A stretch of DNA of 64,000 nt from positions 95,279,435-95,343,434 of the forward strand of contig NC_058338.1 of assembly GCF_905475395.1 (NCBI RefSeq), in the 5' to 3' direction. The stretch is from Chrysoperla carnea (Eukaryota > Arthropoda > Insecta > Neuroptera > Chrysopidae). The notes below the pieces were generated by a model. That model was not told the origin of the DNA. It ran no database searches and was given only the letters and a program-made list of their open reading frames with translations. The first letter of the stretch is position 1. Every line of letters starts with the position of its first letter. The translations under genes and the position numbers were made by a program. Below, piece after piece: positions 11,101 to 22,018 of this stretch.

Positions 11101-12376
11101 TCAGTGCTGACTGAGATTACGATAATAGAAATAGTACATTAAAATCATAAATATCAATTTGATGACCAAATAATACTTTGTAAAATGAATTTTCTACAAT
11201 TTTATCAGAATTGCTTCGAAAAACAAGCTTTCGTACAGTATAATATCTCAAAAACTATTCAAATGATCGTTAAATGAAACGGATTATTGTATTTTTGGGG
11301 TAAAAATTACTCTATGCCGAGTTTTATGAAATTCCGAAGGGTGGAACCCCTTAAGAAAATTATAGAAAATCAAGAAAAATTTCTTCTCCAATTTTAATAA
11401 AACTAAAAAAATAAGATAAATTTGACCCAAAAAAGACAAAATTTGAGTTAATTAACGATTGGGAGAATAATTTTGAAGGTATAGTTAGAAATTGATCTGA
11501 AATATCATTTTTCTCAATAATTACTCACCTAATCGTTAAATGCAACCGTTTCTTGTATTTTCATTTTTTATTTGAGTCAAAATTACCCTTTTTCCCAAGT
11601 TTCATTAAATTCTGAAATAAAACTTTTTTGTGATTTTATCAATTCTTTCAAAGTGATTCATTCCTTTTAAGAAAATCGCAAAAAAAATTAGAAACAATAT
11701 TTTTGCCTACGATTTGATTTAAAACATTTTCTAGAGTTATTTTGATAAAAGAAATACAAAAAGCGCGTTCCTTTGCCGATCGTAGTTTCTGAGATATTGC
11801 CCAAAATCTTATTCGAAGACCGATATCCGGAAGCCATTTCAGCCAATATCTCAAAAACTTGGAGTAATGTTGACCCAAAAAAAAAAATCAGGTCCCTTTT
11901 ACGATTGGACGAGTAGTTTCTGCAATATCGCCTAAAATCTACTCAAAAATTGCCTATGAAAAGTTTATATTCCCCCTTCAAAACATTTTTCGGATGAAAG
12001 GAGGTTTTCGGAACATTATTGATAACTGTTGCAACTCTGAAAACTGGCGATAATAATTCGAACTAATTAAAACAGGAAGTTTTCAGTAGTTCCAATTTAG
12101 ACTAACAGATAGCATTAATGTACTTACCATTTTTAATGGCCAATAAAAATATTCACATTCAAAGCAGATATACTCCGAGTATCCGTTTTCAGTAGTTTTA
12201 ATTTAAATTACCCGGCTATCATTTATTAATTTCAAAAAAAAAAAAAAAAAATTAGTATTTCATACATTTTATAATAAAAATACTTTCTTTTTCAGATTCA
12301 GTCAGCTGCCGCATTATTACTTGAAAGTAAAATGTTTTACGTTCCTTTTCTATTAAATTCAGCGATCCAAAGGTAG
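2596..12376 (+). CDS. Hr4: Nuclear receptor Hr4 (NR6A/GRF type), five exons, 5' end missing
   Basis: Orphan nuclear receptor; in insects Hr4 is an ecdysteroid-induced transcription factor coordinating moulting and growth (family knowledge). Exons 2596-4713, 7706-8580, 10019-10211, 10835-11001 and 12296-12376 join in one frame through GT-AG introns. In order they give a long Ser/Pro/Gln-rich N-terminus, a two-zinc-finger DNA-binding domain ([15 protein letters not shown]-box [10 protein letters not shown]), the C-terminal extension [13 protein letters not shown], a Gln/His-rich hinge, and a ligand-binding domain ([48 protein letters not shown]). The protein ends at TAG. There is no in-frame ATG upstream in the first exon: an in-frame TAA lies at 2574 and an acceptor CAG at 2593-2595, so an earlier exon must supply the start. 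The first internal ATG (2679) is unlikely to be the true start. The DBD and LBD blocks look intact. Confidence 0.95.
5120..5149 (+). repeat. Poly(A) run of 30
   Basis: Thirty uninterrupted A residues. It could mark the tail of an old retroposed sequence, but no retroposon body was recognised upstream. Confidence 0.9.
5210..5228. repeat. AT dinucleotide microsatellite
   Basis: About nine AT units directly visible. Confidence 0.9.
5634..6026 (-). pseudogene. SWIM zinc-finger transposon-derived protein, fragment
   Basis: On the minus strand the frame gives [18 protein letters not shown], then [15 protein letters not shown], a TAA stop (5745-5747), and in the same frame [18 protein letters not shown] followed by [18 protein letters not shown] and TGA (5634-5636). 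[13 protein letters not shown] is a SWIM-type CxC...CxH zinc finger, and the flanking text matches the SWIM/YqaJ-associated proteins that are abundant and mobile in insect genomes. One in-frame stop interrupts an otherwise intact stretch, so this is a broken copy inside the Hr4 intron, on the opposite strand. Confidence 0.7.
6225..6465. mobile_element. Hairpin MITE in Hr4 intron
   Basis: The left arm around TCTGCCATTCATTTGAAT is answered by inverted ATTCAAATGAATGGCAGA on the right, each flanked by a TTTTTACA-like motif. An inner inverted pair (AATTTATTGGCAGACG and CGTCTGTCAATAAATTT) brackets the loop. Confidence 0.7.
7321..7481. mobile_element. Short inverted-repeat element in Hr4 intron
   Basis: CAAATCCGGTATATCTGATT on the left pairs with inverted AATCAGAACTACCGGATTTG on the right, about 100 bp apart. 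No target duplication identified. Confidence 0.6.
7706..8580 (+). CDS. Hr4: Hr4 exon: DBD C-terminal extension, hinge and first LBD helices
   Basis: Begins after tttctag; CG joins the previous G to give Ala, then [13 protein letters not shown], the T/A-box extension typical of this receptor group. Next come a Gln-rich and His-rich hinge and the LBD signature [16 protein letters not shown] with HKWHELLVL. The donor is GAA|gtatgt at 8581, phase 0. Confidence 0.93.
8581..10018. other. Hr4 intron with nested MITE
   Basis: Non-coding. Contains an outer stem (about 8990-9660) enclosing a TTAA-flanked element (9183-9592). Confidence 0.75.
9183..9592. mobile_element. MITE with TTAA flanks and GGACGTTCGGTAGA ends
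   Basis: The left edge reads TTAAGGACGTTCGGTAGA and the right edge TCTACCGAACGTCCTTAA, a perfect inverted match. TTAA on both sides fits a piggyBac-type target duplication; because TTAA is its own complement it may instead be part of the inverted repeat with a TA duplication. No transposase frame survives. Confidence 0.7.
10019..10211 (+). CDS. Hr4: Hr4 exon: central LBD
   Basis: Acceptor ttttaaag, phase 0. Encodes [36 protein letters not shown] and [13 protein letters not shown], all characteristic of insect Hr4. Donor CAAG|gtaaga at 10212. Confidence 0.92.
10212..10834. other. Hr4 intron occupied by repeat B
   Basis: Besides repeat B it shows a short direct repeat AACTGTTAAATATACTGCGG near 10226 and 10284. 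Confidence 0.7.
10340..10785 (+). repeat. Dispersed repeat B, copy 1
   Basis: Carries the B hallmarks: GCGCCCTCACGGGTAAA, GATGTTTACGAAAAAATG, TCTCTAACGGTTTACAA, GACAGACAGACAGG and the end ACTTAGTATACCTTG. Confidence 0.8.
10835..11001 (+). CDS. Hr4: Hr4 exon: Gly/Asn linker plus LBD helix segment
   Basis: Acceptor atttacag. A Gly/Asn/Ser-rich insertion ([18 protein letters not shown]) precedes [17 protein letters not shown] and the stretch [12 protein letters not shown]. Donor gtaagt at 11002, phase 0. Confidence 0.92.
11002..12295. other. Last Hr4 intron
   Basis: A+T-rich with internally repetitive text (phrases around AACGATTGG and ATATTGCCCAAAATCT recur several times between 11.2 and 12.0 kb, and resemble 37.4-37.6 kb). 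No coding potential recognised. Confidence 0.6.
12296..12376 (+). CDS. Hr4: Hr4 terminal exon
   Basis: Acceptor ctttttcag. Encodes 26 residues, [20 protein letters not shown] through NSAIQR, then TAG at 12374-12376. This is the conserved Hr4 C-terminal helix region. Confidence 0.92.
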   Translation: MQSAAALLLESKMFYVPFLLNSAIQR

Positions 12377-14877
12377 TATGAAATGAAAACATAAAAATGT
12401 TTTATTTTCTAAGTGTGTTTCAATTCAAATTTTTTGTTTTTTTTTTTTTATATTCAATTTTTTTGTTTTTTTCTTATAAACCGTTATTATTATTTTTTAA
12501 AACTATTTCATACAACAAACCAAAAAACCGAATGATGGGTCTCATGCGTCGTTGTATTTTTTTCAAAACACATTTTTTTTTTATATATAAATAATTAATT
12601 TTTATATTTTCCTATTTTGAGAGCATTCATTGAAAGCACTTTTTTATATATTGTAAATCAGCTTCTTTTTATTATAGCTAATAATGTCTATTTCTACACT
12701 AAGTTAATTTTTTTAGATTTTATATAATTATTTTTCGAAAAAATAAACCAACAGGTTATGGGGCCCAGTTTAGCATTTGATTCATTTCAGAATGACTGGA
12801 AAATTGTACAACTAATCGTAACTATTAACAAAATTTTTTCCTCTACGAGAATGTTCACACCCTGTTTACTTCTCCTTCAGACGCCCTGGAAAATTTTTAA
12901 TTTCGTGGAAAGCTTAAAATTCTTGAGTTAAGGTTGCATTCACATGAACAACTTGTTTATACTTAAGGAATATTCATGAATGTCAAATTTGCCTCACAAT
13001 GATAGCGGTTGGAAACTACGAAGATAGTCGAAGTATAAGGAAGCCATCTAAATTGCATTTTCTTTAACGACTTTACTGAAGTGATTAGAAGAACTATCAC
13101 AGATTAAAAGCACGAAAAGTTAAAAAATTTTCAAAATGTTATTCCAATTGAAATTTTGAAGAAAAAAAAAACATTTTCAAATAAGTTTGAGAGAATCTCT
13201 CTACGCGACTGTTCTGAAAGGTTAATGTCAAACTTGCCGCATAATTAAAATTTTCCAATCCTTCTGAACGTCCCCTGGCTATGAAAATTTTCTCTCAGAT
13301 GAAAAAATTGTTAATCATGACTTTGATAATAGTTTTTGAATGTCAAATACTAAACGTAACCCTAAACCTACTACAAGCACATAACGAAACTTATATGCTA
13401 AATAATAGAAAGGAGGATATAAGTTCCTCTGTTAGCATCCCCACGTTGGTTACGTGCTTGAAATACCTGCAATTAATAATACAGAAACTGACCTATTATA
13501 CTGTGAATTGAGTTGTTGATTATAATTAAAATTATCTATGAAAATTATAGCTGTCAAGGCCAATGTCATAACATTTTTGAGATAAGATAACTACCAACTT
13601 TTTTTTCCGCGAATAAATATCTAAAAAGACTGAATTAAATTCGCGACTTATAAATATTCATTTTTATCATCAAATGAAATAGATTTTGCATATATTTTTT
13701 ACTAATTAGGGAAAAAAATTTTATTTTCTGTATTATTAAATTAAATAAAAAAAAAGATTTTATTCTAAAAATGAAAGAGAAAATATTTATATTATGGCAA
13801 CTTTTTTTTATATTTAAATAAGAAATTTTGAGAAAAAAAAATTGTATCGTTTGGAAAGAAACACATAATATATAAATGGATAATTTTACGGTGGGGTTTT
13901 AGGGCACTGCAAATGGAAAGTGATATTTTCATATTAAAAAATTATTATTTAGGCGCACCTTTCAATTTTCTCGGTCCAACTGCATTTTTAACCTTATAAC
14001 ACCAGAGCATCATATCTTTTTTGCTTTCATACATTTCTTTACATTTCCTCTTCGAAAAAGTTCGTCATATTTCCTTTTTTTCTACCTTTTCTTTCGTTGT
14101 TTCCTTTTCTAAAATATCGCGTCTCGATTAAATTTTCAGTGATTTCGTACTAATCTTCTATCTTTTTATTTTTTTTCATTGGTTTACTCTTACTCTAAGC
14201 TATGTTGTGAAGCCCAAGAATGATAAAGCCAGCTACAGATATTCTTCACGGAAACCCTATCGATTAGTGAATATACTCTCGGCGGATCTAGATCAGCTTC
14301 TATCCTTCACGTTTTATTACATTCCTCTAAAAAGTTTTTTTAACTCTATTTATTCTGACTATCTTTTATCGCTTTCTTTCATTTTCTCTCTTCTTTAATA
14401 TCAATCTGTCAGTTTCCTTCTCTTATATTATTCCACTCTAAAACATGTTTCGGCGATCTAGGGCGATAAAATCGACCGTAGTTATTCTTTGAAAAACTCT
14501 ACGGTCAGTGAGTATGCTAGAACCAATGCAGTTAATAATTGGTTTCGGCGTGATAATATTTTCAGCCTTTTAAAGTAATCAAACTTATCTGTAATTTTCC
14601 AAACTATTTTCTTTATTCTATCTTCCGTCTCTTTCCCTCGGCTACGTTTAGCAGTAAAGAGCAATTCTATTTTATTAAAGAGTTCTATAATTGTTACAAA
14701 ATATAACGCTTTAGGGCGGCGAGAAAAAATCTAGACATTTAGTCTTACAGAAAAAATAAATTATCAATATATAGGTTGGTAAATTTTTCAAGATTAAATC
14801 AATCACCTAAATCGATGTGTTATCCACGATAACCACGACTATTGTTATAAATTTAATAGAGCATTTAATAATTTGCA
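12377..14877. other. Hr4 3' region and intergenic DNA
   Basis: A+T-rich with no gene. From about 14.2 to 14.7 kb two diverged versions of the same text (around GTGAATATACTC and GTGAGTATGCTAG) suggest an older tandem duplication. Confidence 0.5.
12742..12747 (+). terminator. Candidate Hr4 polyadenylation signal
   Basis: First clear AATAAA after the Hr4 stop, about 370 bases into the 3' region. The surrounding DNA is very A+T-rich, so this could be chance. Confidence 0.3.
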
Positions 14878-15660
14878 ACGTTTCGTATTCATTTATTTCT
14901 TCTTCAGTATATGTTCATCCTTAAAATACTAATCCTACATTTAAACATTTCTTCAATCTATTTTCGTTCTTCTATCTTTCTCTCATTTTTTATCTTTTTG
15001 CTCATCAAAGTTTCTTGTCCTCTTGTATGGAAATCTCTGCACACTTAAAGTTAAAGACCCTCATGCAATAGTCTGCCATTATTCCGCCATATTTAAGCGA
15101 TTTCATAGCGCGCCATAACTCTTTATCATGATTGGTTTCTCAACCACAATAGGTGAAATGTGGCTAATCCTATACAAAAGTGATTTAAGATTGGCAGACT
15201 CTTACTTAGAAGGTCTCTAATTAAAGTATCTACCGAGGTTTAGATAATGGAAGGCTATTCTCCCATTAGAGAGAGTACAAAAAAAAAATTAACCATTGTT
15301 ATCAATTTAATTTAAACGTTTCGTATTCATGTAATTGCCCTTCAGAGCATTTCTTCAACCTTTTTTCATTATTCTATCTTTCTCTCATTTTTTATCTACT
15401 CTTCCATCAAAGTTTCTTGTCTTCTTTTATAGAGGTCTCTACACATTTTAAAGTTAAAGACCGCCGAGTAATAGTCTGACACTCTTCCGTCATATTTTAA
15501 ATATTTCATAGTGCGTTAAAATTCTTTATCATGATTGCTTGAAATATGGCTGATCCTATCAAAAAGTGAATTCAGAATACCAGAATCTTACTCGAAGGTC
15601 TCTATAATTAAAGGATCCATCGAGCTGTAGATAAGAGGGTTACTCTCCAACTATTTCTCG
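14878..15660 (+). repeat. Diverged tandem direct duplication, two units of about 0.4 kb
   Basis: Unit 1 starts near 14878 and unit 2 near 15316 at AACGTTTCGTATTCAT. Both then share TCTATCTTTCTCTCATTTTT, ATCAAAGTTTCTTGTC, AAAGTTAAAGACC, CTTTATCATGATTG and AAGGTCTCTA in the same order. Function unknown. Confidence 0.8.
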
Positions 15661-18600
15661 AAATCTTCACTAAATACATTATTTCAATCAATATTTCTAG
15701 TCGAAAAAAGTAATCAAAGAAATTAGGTTTGGTGGAGGGAAAATATTAAATAAAAGCTTTTCAAAATTACTTCTATTTTTTTACCTCTTCTTTTTCTTTT
15801 AAATTTTTTAATTTACTCCAATTGCTGTGAATTAAAATAACACCGTTCCAAATCCAAAAATCAGAGCGCATATATAATACCTAATACCTGTATATATATT
15901 TAAACAAAATGTGTGATTGAGAGTTACCTTATATTAATTAAAAATATATATATATAAAAATATAATTAATTATAAACTAAATATATATATTAAAAAAATA
16001 ACCTAAAAAAAACTATGTGTATTATATGTGTAAATTACTTTTGTGTTTTCCAAAACAAAACAGAAAAAAAAAAACTAAAAAAAAAAAAGAAACTTTGTAA
16101 ATATTTAAATTTATAATTATCGTTCGAATACAAAAAAAATTCGACACTAAAGTCTGAATGCGTTGCCTTTTTTGCTACAATTGTCTGAATTTAATGACTT
16201 TTATAAATATTATGTTTCAATAATTATCTACTTAAATTTTATTATAAACCATATAATTAAAATAACTTACATTATAGTTTTACAGGGTGATTCATTCACC
16301 ATTTTGTCTCTGAAACGTTGGCATTTCAAAAATAAAAAAGAACTGAGTTTTTATACTTAATTTTTAAGCCGACATACTATAAATATAAATAAGACTGTTT
16401 AACATGACTTGCCTGTCTAAATCTCCATAAAATTAATTAGGTGAATTTAAGATGGAAGCGCCAGTGCGGTCAAAATCGACACTTTTTTGAGTGAATAATA
16501 AAGGTGTTTTTTTCGAGATTCACAACTTTAAATTAAAATGAAACAAAGAAAAATATTTTTAATATCAATGAAACTGGCTTTATTTGAAAGATATTTTTAT
16601 GCCATTTCTATATGATTTCGATCATGTAGTCGAACAGAAACATTATTTTAATTTAAAAAATTTGCAAGCGATGTTCATGTTCTGGCTTGAGTCTATTCAT
16701 TAAGCAACTGGCAAATCGGTTATGAAGCAAAAGAGCCTTGCCAACTCAAAGGTGTGAATCTGTAAAAATAAGCAACCTTTATTATAAATTCGAAAGATGG
16801 AAAGAGTGGATTAATGTAGCTTAGCTTTTAATGTAGATAGTTAGAGAATCAAAGAATAGCATGGCGAACGTATATTTCCGTAAGAAAATCGTTAGTTGAT
16901 GGTAAAACGCTCGACCCTTCAAATCCGGTAGACAAGTTAACCAAAACTAATTGCGGTTTGATGATATTCGACCTATATCGATCCAGAACCGTAAAAATTA
17001 GCGTAGGATAGTTTTTACTCTAAAATTTACCGTTGAAAACCCATTTCTTAAAATTGGTAACAGAGAAACGATTTAAACTTTTCTACTTTTTCACGTTATC
17101 TACTATTAAAATTAACCTAACCAATTTTGATGAAATCCGATGTAATTTTTATTCGATGTTTTACACTTAAAGAAATTCTATGTCAAAAATAAATTCGCTA
17201 TTAATTATATCATAGACCACCAAAAGTACTTCGTTTATCTGGTTATGCTTCAGCCGTAAATAGAAGCCTAGTTCATAGGAAATTCAAGTAATAAAGATTG
17301 ATCGATTATATCAATTTTATATCATCACTGGCCATGCTAATATCAATGATTATTCTTCCCGATAACAGCGTCACTAGTGATTAAAAGATTAACTATCTTC
17401 GTTGCTTGATTTTCTATGGAAAAGTCAAGAACGACTAACGATCATAAGTTTCACCAAAATGCTTCATTTTTCATTCCAAATCATTGAATACTTCATTAAT
17501 TCTTAATCAGTATTCGAGTTTAATTTGAACTAATTGAAACATAATATTTATTTTATTATTAATTGTATATTTACTAAAAATATTATAGACATTAAAAAAA
17601 TAAAAACATTCGTAATATATTTAAACAAAAAAATTACCTAGTAAAAAACTGAAAATTAAAAAAAAAAAAACTGTAATTTTAAGAAATATTAAAAACATAC
17701 CTTTAGTGTGCATTGAACTTTAAAGTTTTAAACAAGTATGTATTCAGAGTCTTGTCTATCGACCCCATGAACTTTATTTGAAGATGGGTCCGGTTCAACA
17801 GATATGTCAGACTTGTTGAGGTTATATAATGCCATTAGGGTGTCATTTAGGGACATGCGAATGTAAATTGAAGATTATATCATAATTATTTGGGTCTTTA
17901 GATTTTTGAATACATACTTGATTATGAAAAAATGACTCTATGACCACTAATTGACATAAGACTTAATAGGTTATTTAAAAAATTACATCACACACCAAAA
18001 TCATTTTTTTTTAAAAACACACAGATTACAAAATGTACCTAATCATTAATTAATTATTAATGATTATTTTAAGTAATGAACAGATTGAGGAAAACTATTT
18101 ACTTTTTTTAGACTAATTATCCAGTCAAAATGAATATAAAACTAAGGAACAAATTACCTTTTCCATTAAATTTCTTCTCTGATTAGGCATCGCTTTCGCA
18201 TCGAATTAGAAATTTCTTACTGGGTTCTATTAGATTGAATTGAAATTCAATCGAAATGAATTGGAAATTTGAATCGGAAATGAATCAGACTTTTTTATCA
18301 GAGTTAATAGACTGTTTCTGGACATGGAGAGATGAAATATAAAACAAACTCATTTAGTAATTTGCAATCAGGTTTTCTGTATTAAAATAAAACAGACCTT
18401 TATTCAGCGGACACAACTAACTAAAATTTTTATAAACATATTTAAAAAAAGGCTGTTAGTCTTAAATAAAATTGAAATAGCCGAGCGATTTAGATTTGTA
18501 TTTTAGGTCTGTACCAATGCGAATTTTTGATAATTTTTTTATATATTAATTTTGACTGGATAGTAATTCGCGTTAAGCTTATATTCCTTATAATAAAAAA

Positions 18601-19388
18601 TTGCAGTATTATATATTTTTTTTAAAACCACAATTTTTTTTTCCTATTCTTAAAAGTTACCAACTTACAAATTAAAAAAAAAAAAAACAAACTTTAATCT
18701 GTTCATTAAAATCCAAAGTTACCAAGAAAAACCAATTATAAACATTTTACATTTTGTCAATTCATTTTCAATTGCAATTCCAGGAAATTTTTTGAATTTC
18801 CACAATTAATTTTTTTTACTTATTATAATTTTTAAGATACAATTTTTACTTAAACATTTATTGGAAATCATAATAATTCCTAAAAGAGGATTTAAGATTT
18901 ACATAATTTAAATAATAACACTGCCAAGTTTTTTAATAAATAATTTACACTTGTTCATCACTGCCTTGAGAATACTGCCACCATTTTAAAAAAAAAAGAT
19001 GAATTGACAATTTGTTAAAAAAAAATATCGATTGAATGTTCCTTTTGCGTTTAGTGTAAAAAAAAATTCTGAAGAAATATTATCAAACAAAGCGTGTCAG
19101 TAATTTGAAACTTATTTTCTCATCTTAAAAATTATTTAGAATTTTAATTACGTGATTAATAGTCACTTTTTTAGATCGCGATATAAATGTCACTCTGTTT
19201 CTACCACTTCTTTTTCTTTTTTAACTATTTTCTTAAATCTTAGTGTAGGTTATTCTGGTAATTTGTAATTCAAGTTTAAATTGTAAATTTATTCTCAAAA
19301 TAATTAAAAATTACTGGATTTCCAATTCCCTGTCTTCACAATGGCAGCCAAAAACTTACTATTTAATTTATTTCCTTCTTTCTTGAAC
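15661..19388. other. Intergenic A+T-rich DNA
   Basis: No gene recognised. Holds one copy of the G-family MITE and many homopolymer runs. Confidence 0.5.
16495..16785. mobile_element. G-family MITE, copy 1
   Basis: The ends read ATAATAAAGGTGTTTTTTT at the left and, inverted, ATAATAAAGGTTGCTTATTT at the right, both leading into a GATTCACA motif. A second copy near 19389 shares GGTGTTTTTTT, TTCACAACTTTAAATTAAAA and AAACAAAGAAAA. Confidence 0.75.
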
Positions 19389-20130
19389 AGGTGTGTTTTT
19401 TAGAGGTTCACAACTTTAAATTAAAACAAGTGAAAAGAAACAATTGACTGAGTTAATTGTTGAAATACCATGCATAGTCAGTGTTGATTTCTTTATCACA
19501 TAACACATACAAAAATATATAGACAGTGTTGATGCGCAATTGTTTGTTTTTTGACGTCACGTAAATAACAAAAGATATTCACTTTTAAATAGGCAACACA
19601 CAATTCCTATATTAATACATACTATAAAATTTGCACCTAATTAACGCTCTCGTGGGTAAACAGTGATGTTTACAAAAAAATGTTTCAAACAAAAGTTTTT
19701 TATTTTTTTATAAGGAACATTTTTCACATTTAAACTTTTGATCTATCTCTAACGGTTTACAAGATGGGTCCTACGGATCCAAGACCGAATTGACCTATAA
19801 TGCTCATTTACGAACTTGACCTCACTTTTTACGTCCTGAGTACGCTGTAAAAATTTCAGCTCGATATCTTTTTTCGTTTTTGAGTTATCGTGACCACAGA
19901 CGGACGGCCGGACGGACGGACAACCGGAAATGGACTAATTAGGTGATTTTATGAACACCTATGACAAAATTTTTTTCCTAGCATCATTATTTTTAAGCGT
20001 TACAAACTTGGGACTAAACTTAATATACTATGTATATTTCATATATGCATGGTATAATGAAACAAAGAAAAGTCATCCAACAAAAGAGTATTGCAAGCTC
20101 AACGACGTGAACCTCTAAAAAAGCACTCGT
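19389..20130. mobile_element. G-family MITE, copy 2, split by a repeat B insertion
   Basis: The left end carries TTTTTTAGAGGTTCACAAC and the right end the inverted ACGTGAACCTCTAAAAAAG. Compared with copy 1, the text ATTAAAA / TGAAACAAAG is interrupted exactly where repeat B lies. Confidence 0.75.
19425..20056 (+). repeat. Dispersed repeat B, copy 2 (longest, clean edges)
   Basis: Begins at AACAAGTGAAAAG and ends at TATGCATGGTATAA inside the G-family MITE, which defines the unit as about 0.63 kb. No terminal inverted repeats and no coding frame. Class unknown. Confidence 0.8.
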
Positions 20131-21734
20131 TGTATGTTGATTTTCTGATTATTTCTTTTTACACTCAAATCTTTAAACCTTCTTGATTATACGCATAGAG
20201 CTGTTATCATAGGAAGCTAGCGAACTCATTTTTTTGTTATCAATTTGTTGTTCATTCCACGAAACAGTTATTTATGCTTCGCTTGGTTAATCAGTAGTTA
20301 GAAAAGGTCGATTCTAGACCCTTAGCTAAAAAAATGGCGGCCTTCTATCTAAAACCCTATTCTTTTTACTAACCTAATTTTGTCTTTTATTTTCCTAGTC
20401 CTAATAAAGGCCAGTTAATTATTTGGTATAGGATTTTTCTTCCCAAATAACGATCTTAATTTTATACTTTTCTAATATCTTTTCACTTTTCACGTAATTA
20501 AAATTAATTTTTTTTTAATTTTTGTGTATATATTAGTTATTTTAACATATTTAGGTTCCGCTGGTTACGGAAAACAAATAAAAATTTGTGTAGATACCAA
20601 ATTACTGACACACTCTGTACCAAACAGAATTTAATGCCATGTAAACTACATTATATTTTTAATTTTTTTTTTTTTGTAATATTTAATTTAAAAAATTTTT
20701 CGAATTTGATATTTAAAAAAAAAAATGAAAATCGAATTCATTCCCTAAATTCAAAAAGCCTAAATCTCGCAAGTCTGATTTTATGTAAAAATTTCCGAAC
20801 GGAATCGTCAAAATACACAAATTTTGAATATCAAGTTTTGAAAAATTGTTTAAAAATAAAATGAAAAAACGTGTACAAAGTACACGAAAATTTTTAAGAA
20901 AAATAAAATATGGTGCTAAGTTAAAAAAGAAAAAATTGTCTGGATGACACTAAAACATTTTTTTATTAATTTAGTTTTTTTAGAAAATAGAAAATGTTTT
21001 TTTATTTATTTGAGAGGAAATTGTACATAAACTTTTATCAGTCAGTTGCTTTGTATTTTCCAAATAGGTAATCGATTCATTATTGGGAAAACATTCATGA
21101 ATACTTATATAAAACGTAATTAGATTTATCCTTCGTAAAAAAGGAATATAATTTTGTACTTTTTTGAATCGCGCATGATTTGAAATCATTGTAACTTAGC
21201 CCGTAAAAATATAATTTTAAGTATACCGTCTTATATCCCATTTCAAAATAATTCAAACAATTTGCTTCTTTTACTAATCTTTTCGAGCGTTCTTTACTTA
21301 ATTCTTTTTCTTTCGATTCTTACTTATGTCTTTGTCTTTCGTTTTAACCTTCACTCCAATTTCAAACAAATCTTTCTTAAAATCCTTTTAAAATTAATTA
21401 TATATTATTTTCCTTAATTTTCTGTGTAAAAAGTTTTCGATTGACATCTACTTATTTCTATTTTCTGTGTCTATCAACTTTACTTTCACTATTTTCAAAA
21501 TAAACAGCTTTATACTTCCTGCAATTAAAAATTCGGCCTCCGTGTGAGATTTTCACAGTTATTTGAATTGGGACATTCATAAAATTCCTTAGACGCCAAA
21601 CTGTCGCAACACAGGGGGGAAAGAGCCCCCAGTACAAATCGAACTACAAAACAATTCGAACTAAACCGTCAAGTTCCTTGGTACCAAATTCCTTACGCAA
21701 TTATTCATAACTCTTTTTATTTCTTGGGAATGTA
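20131..21734. other. Intergenic A+T-rich DNA, nothing recognised
   Basis: Only short chance reading frames; homopolymer-rich. Confidence 0.5.
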
Positions 21735-22018
21735 GAACACAAATAAAGTGTATTTTTTTTTTTAAATTTGTGGACGTTTCAATCTAGATTGATTCTTTTT
21801 CAAGGATCTAAACACACATTTCTTTTGTGATTAAATTTTCTAAAAGAAATTCAATCACAAAAGAAATTCATTCACAATGTTAGACGATTTTTAACTTTGT
21901 AACTTACGTGATTTTAAAATTATGTCTTATGTTTTTAGATCCTTGAAAAAGACCCAATTAAGATCGAAACATCGGCAAATAAAAAAATTAAAAACTTAAT
22001 ACACTTTATTTGTGCCCA
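21735..22018. mobile_element. Inverted-repeat element, possibly a Penelope-like terminal repeat
   Basis: AACACAAATAAAGTGTAT and TTTTTCAAGGATCTAAA on the left match inverted TTTAGATCCTTGAAAAA and ATACACTTTATTTGTG on the right. The phrase CCTTGAAAAAGACC... ATCGAAACATCGGCAAATAA resembles text usually found near Penelope-like element ends. Confidence 0.6.
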
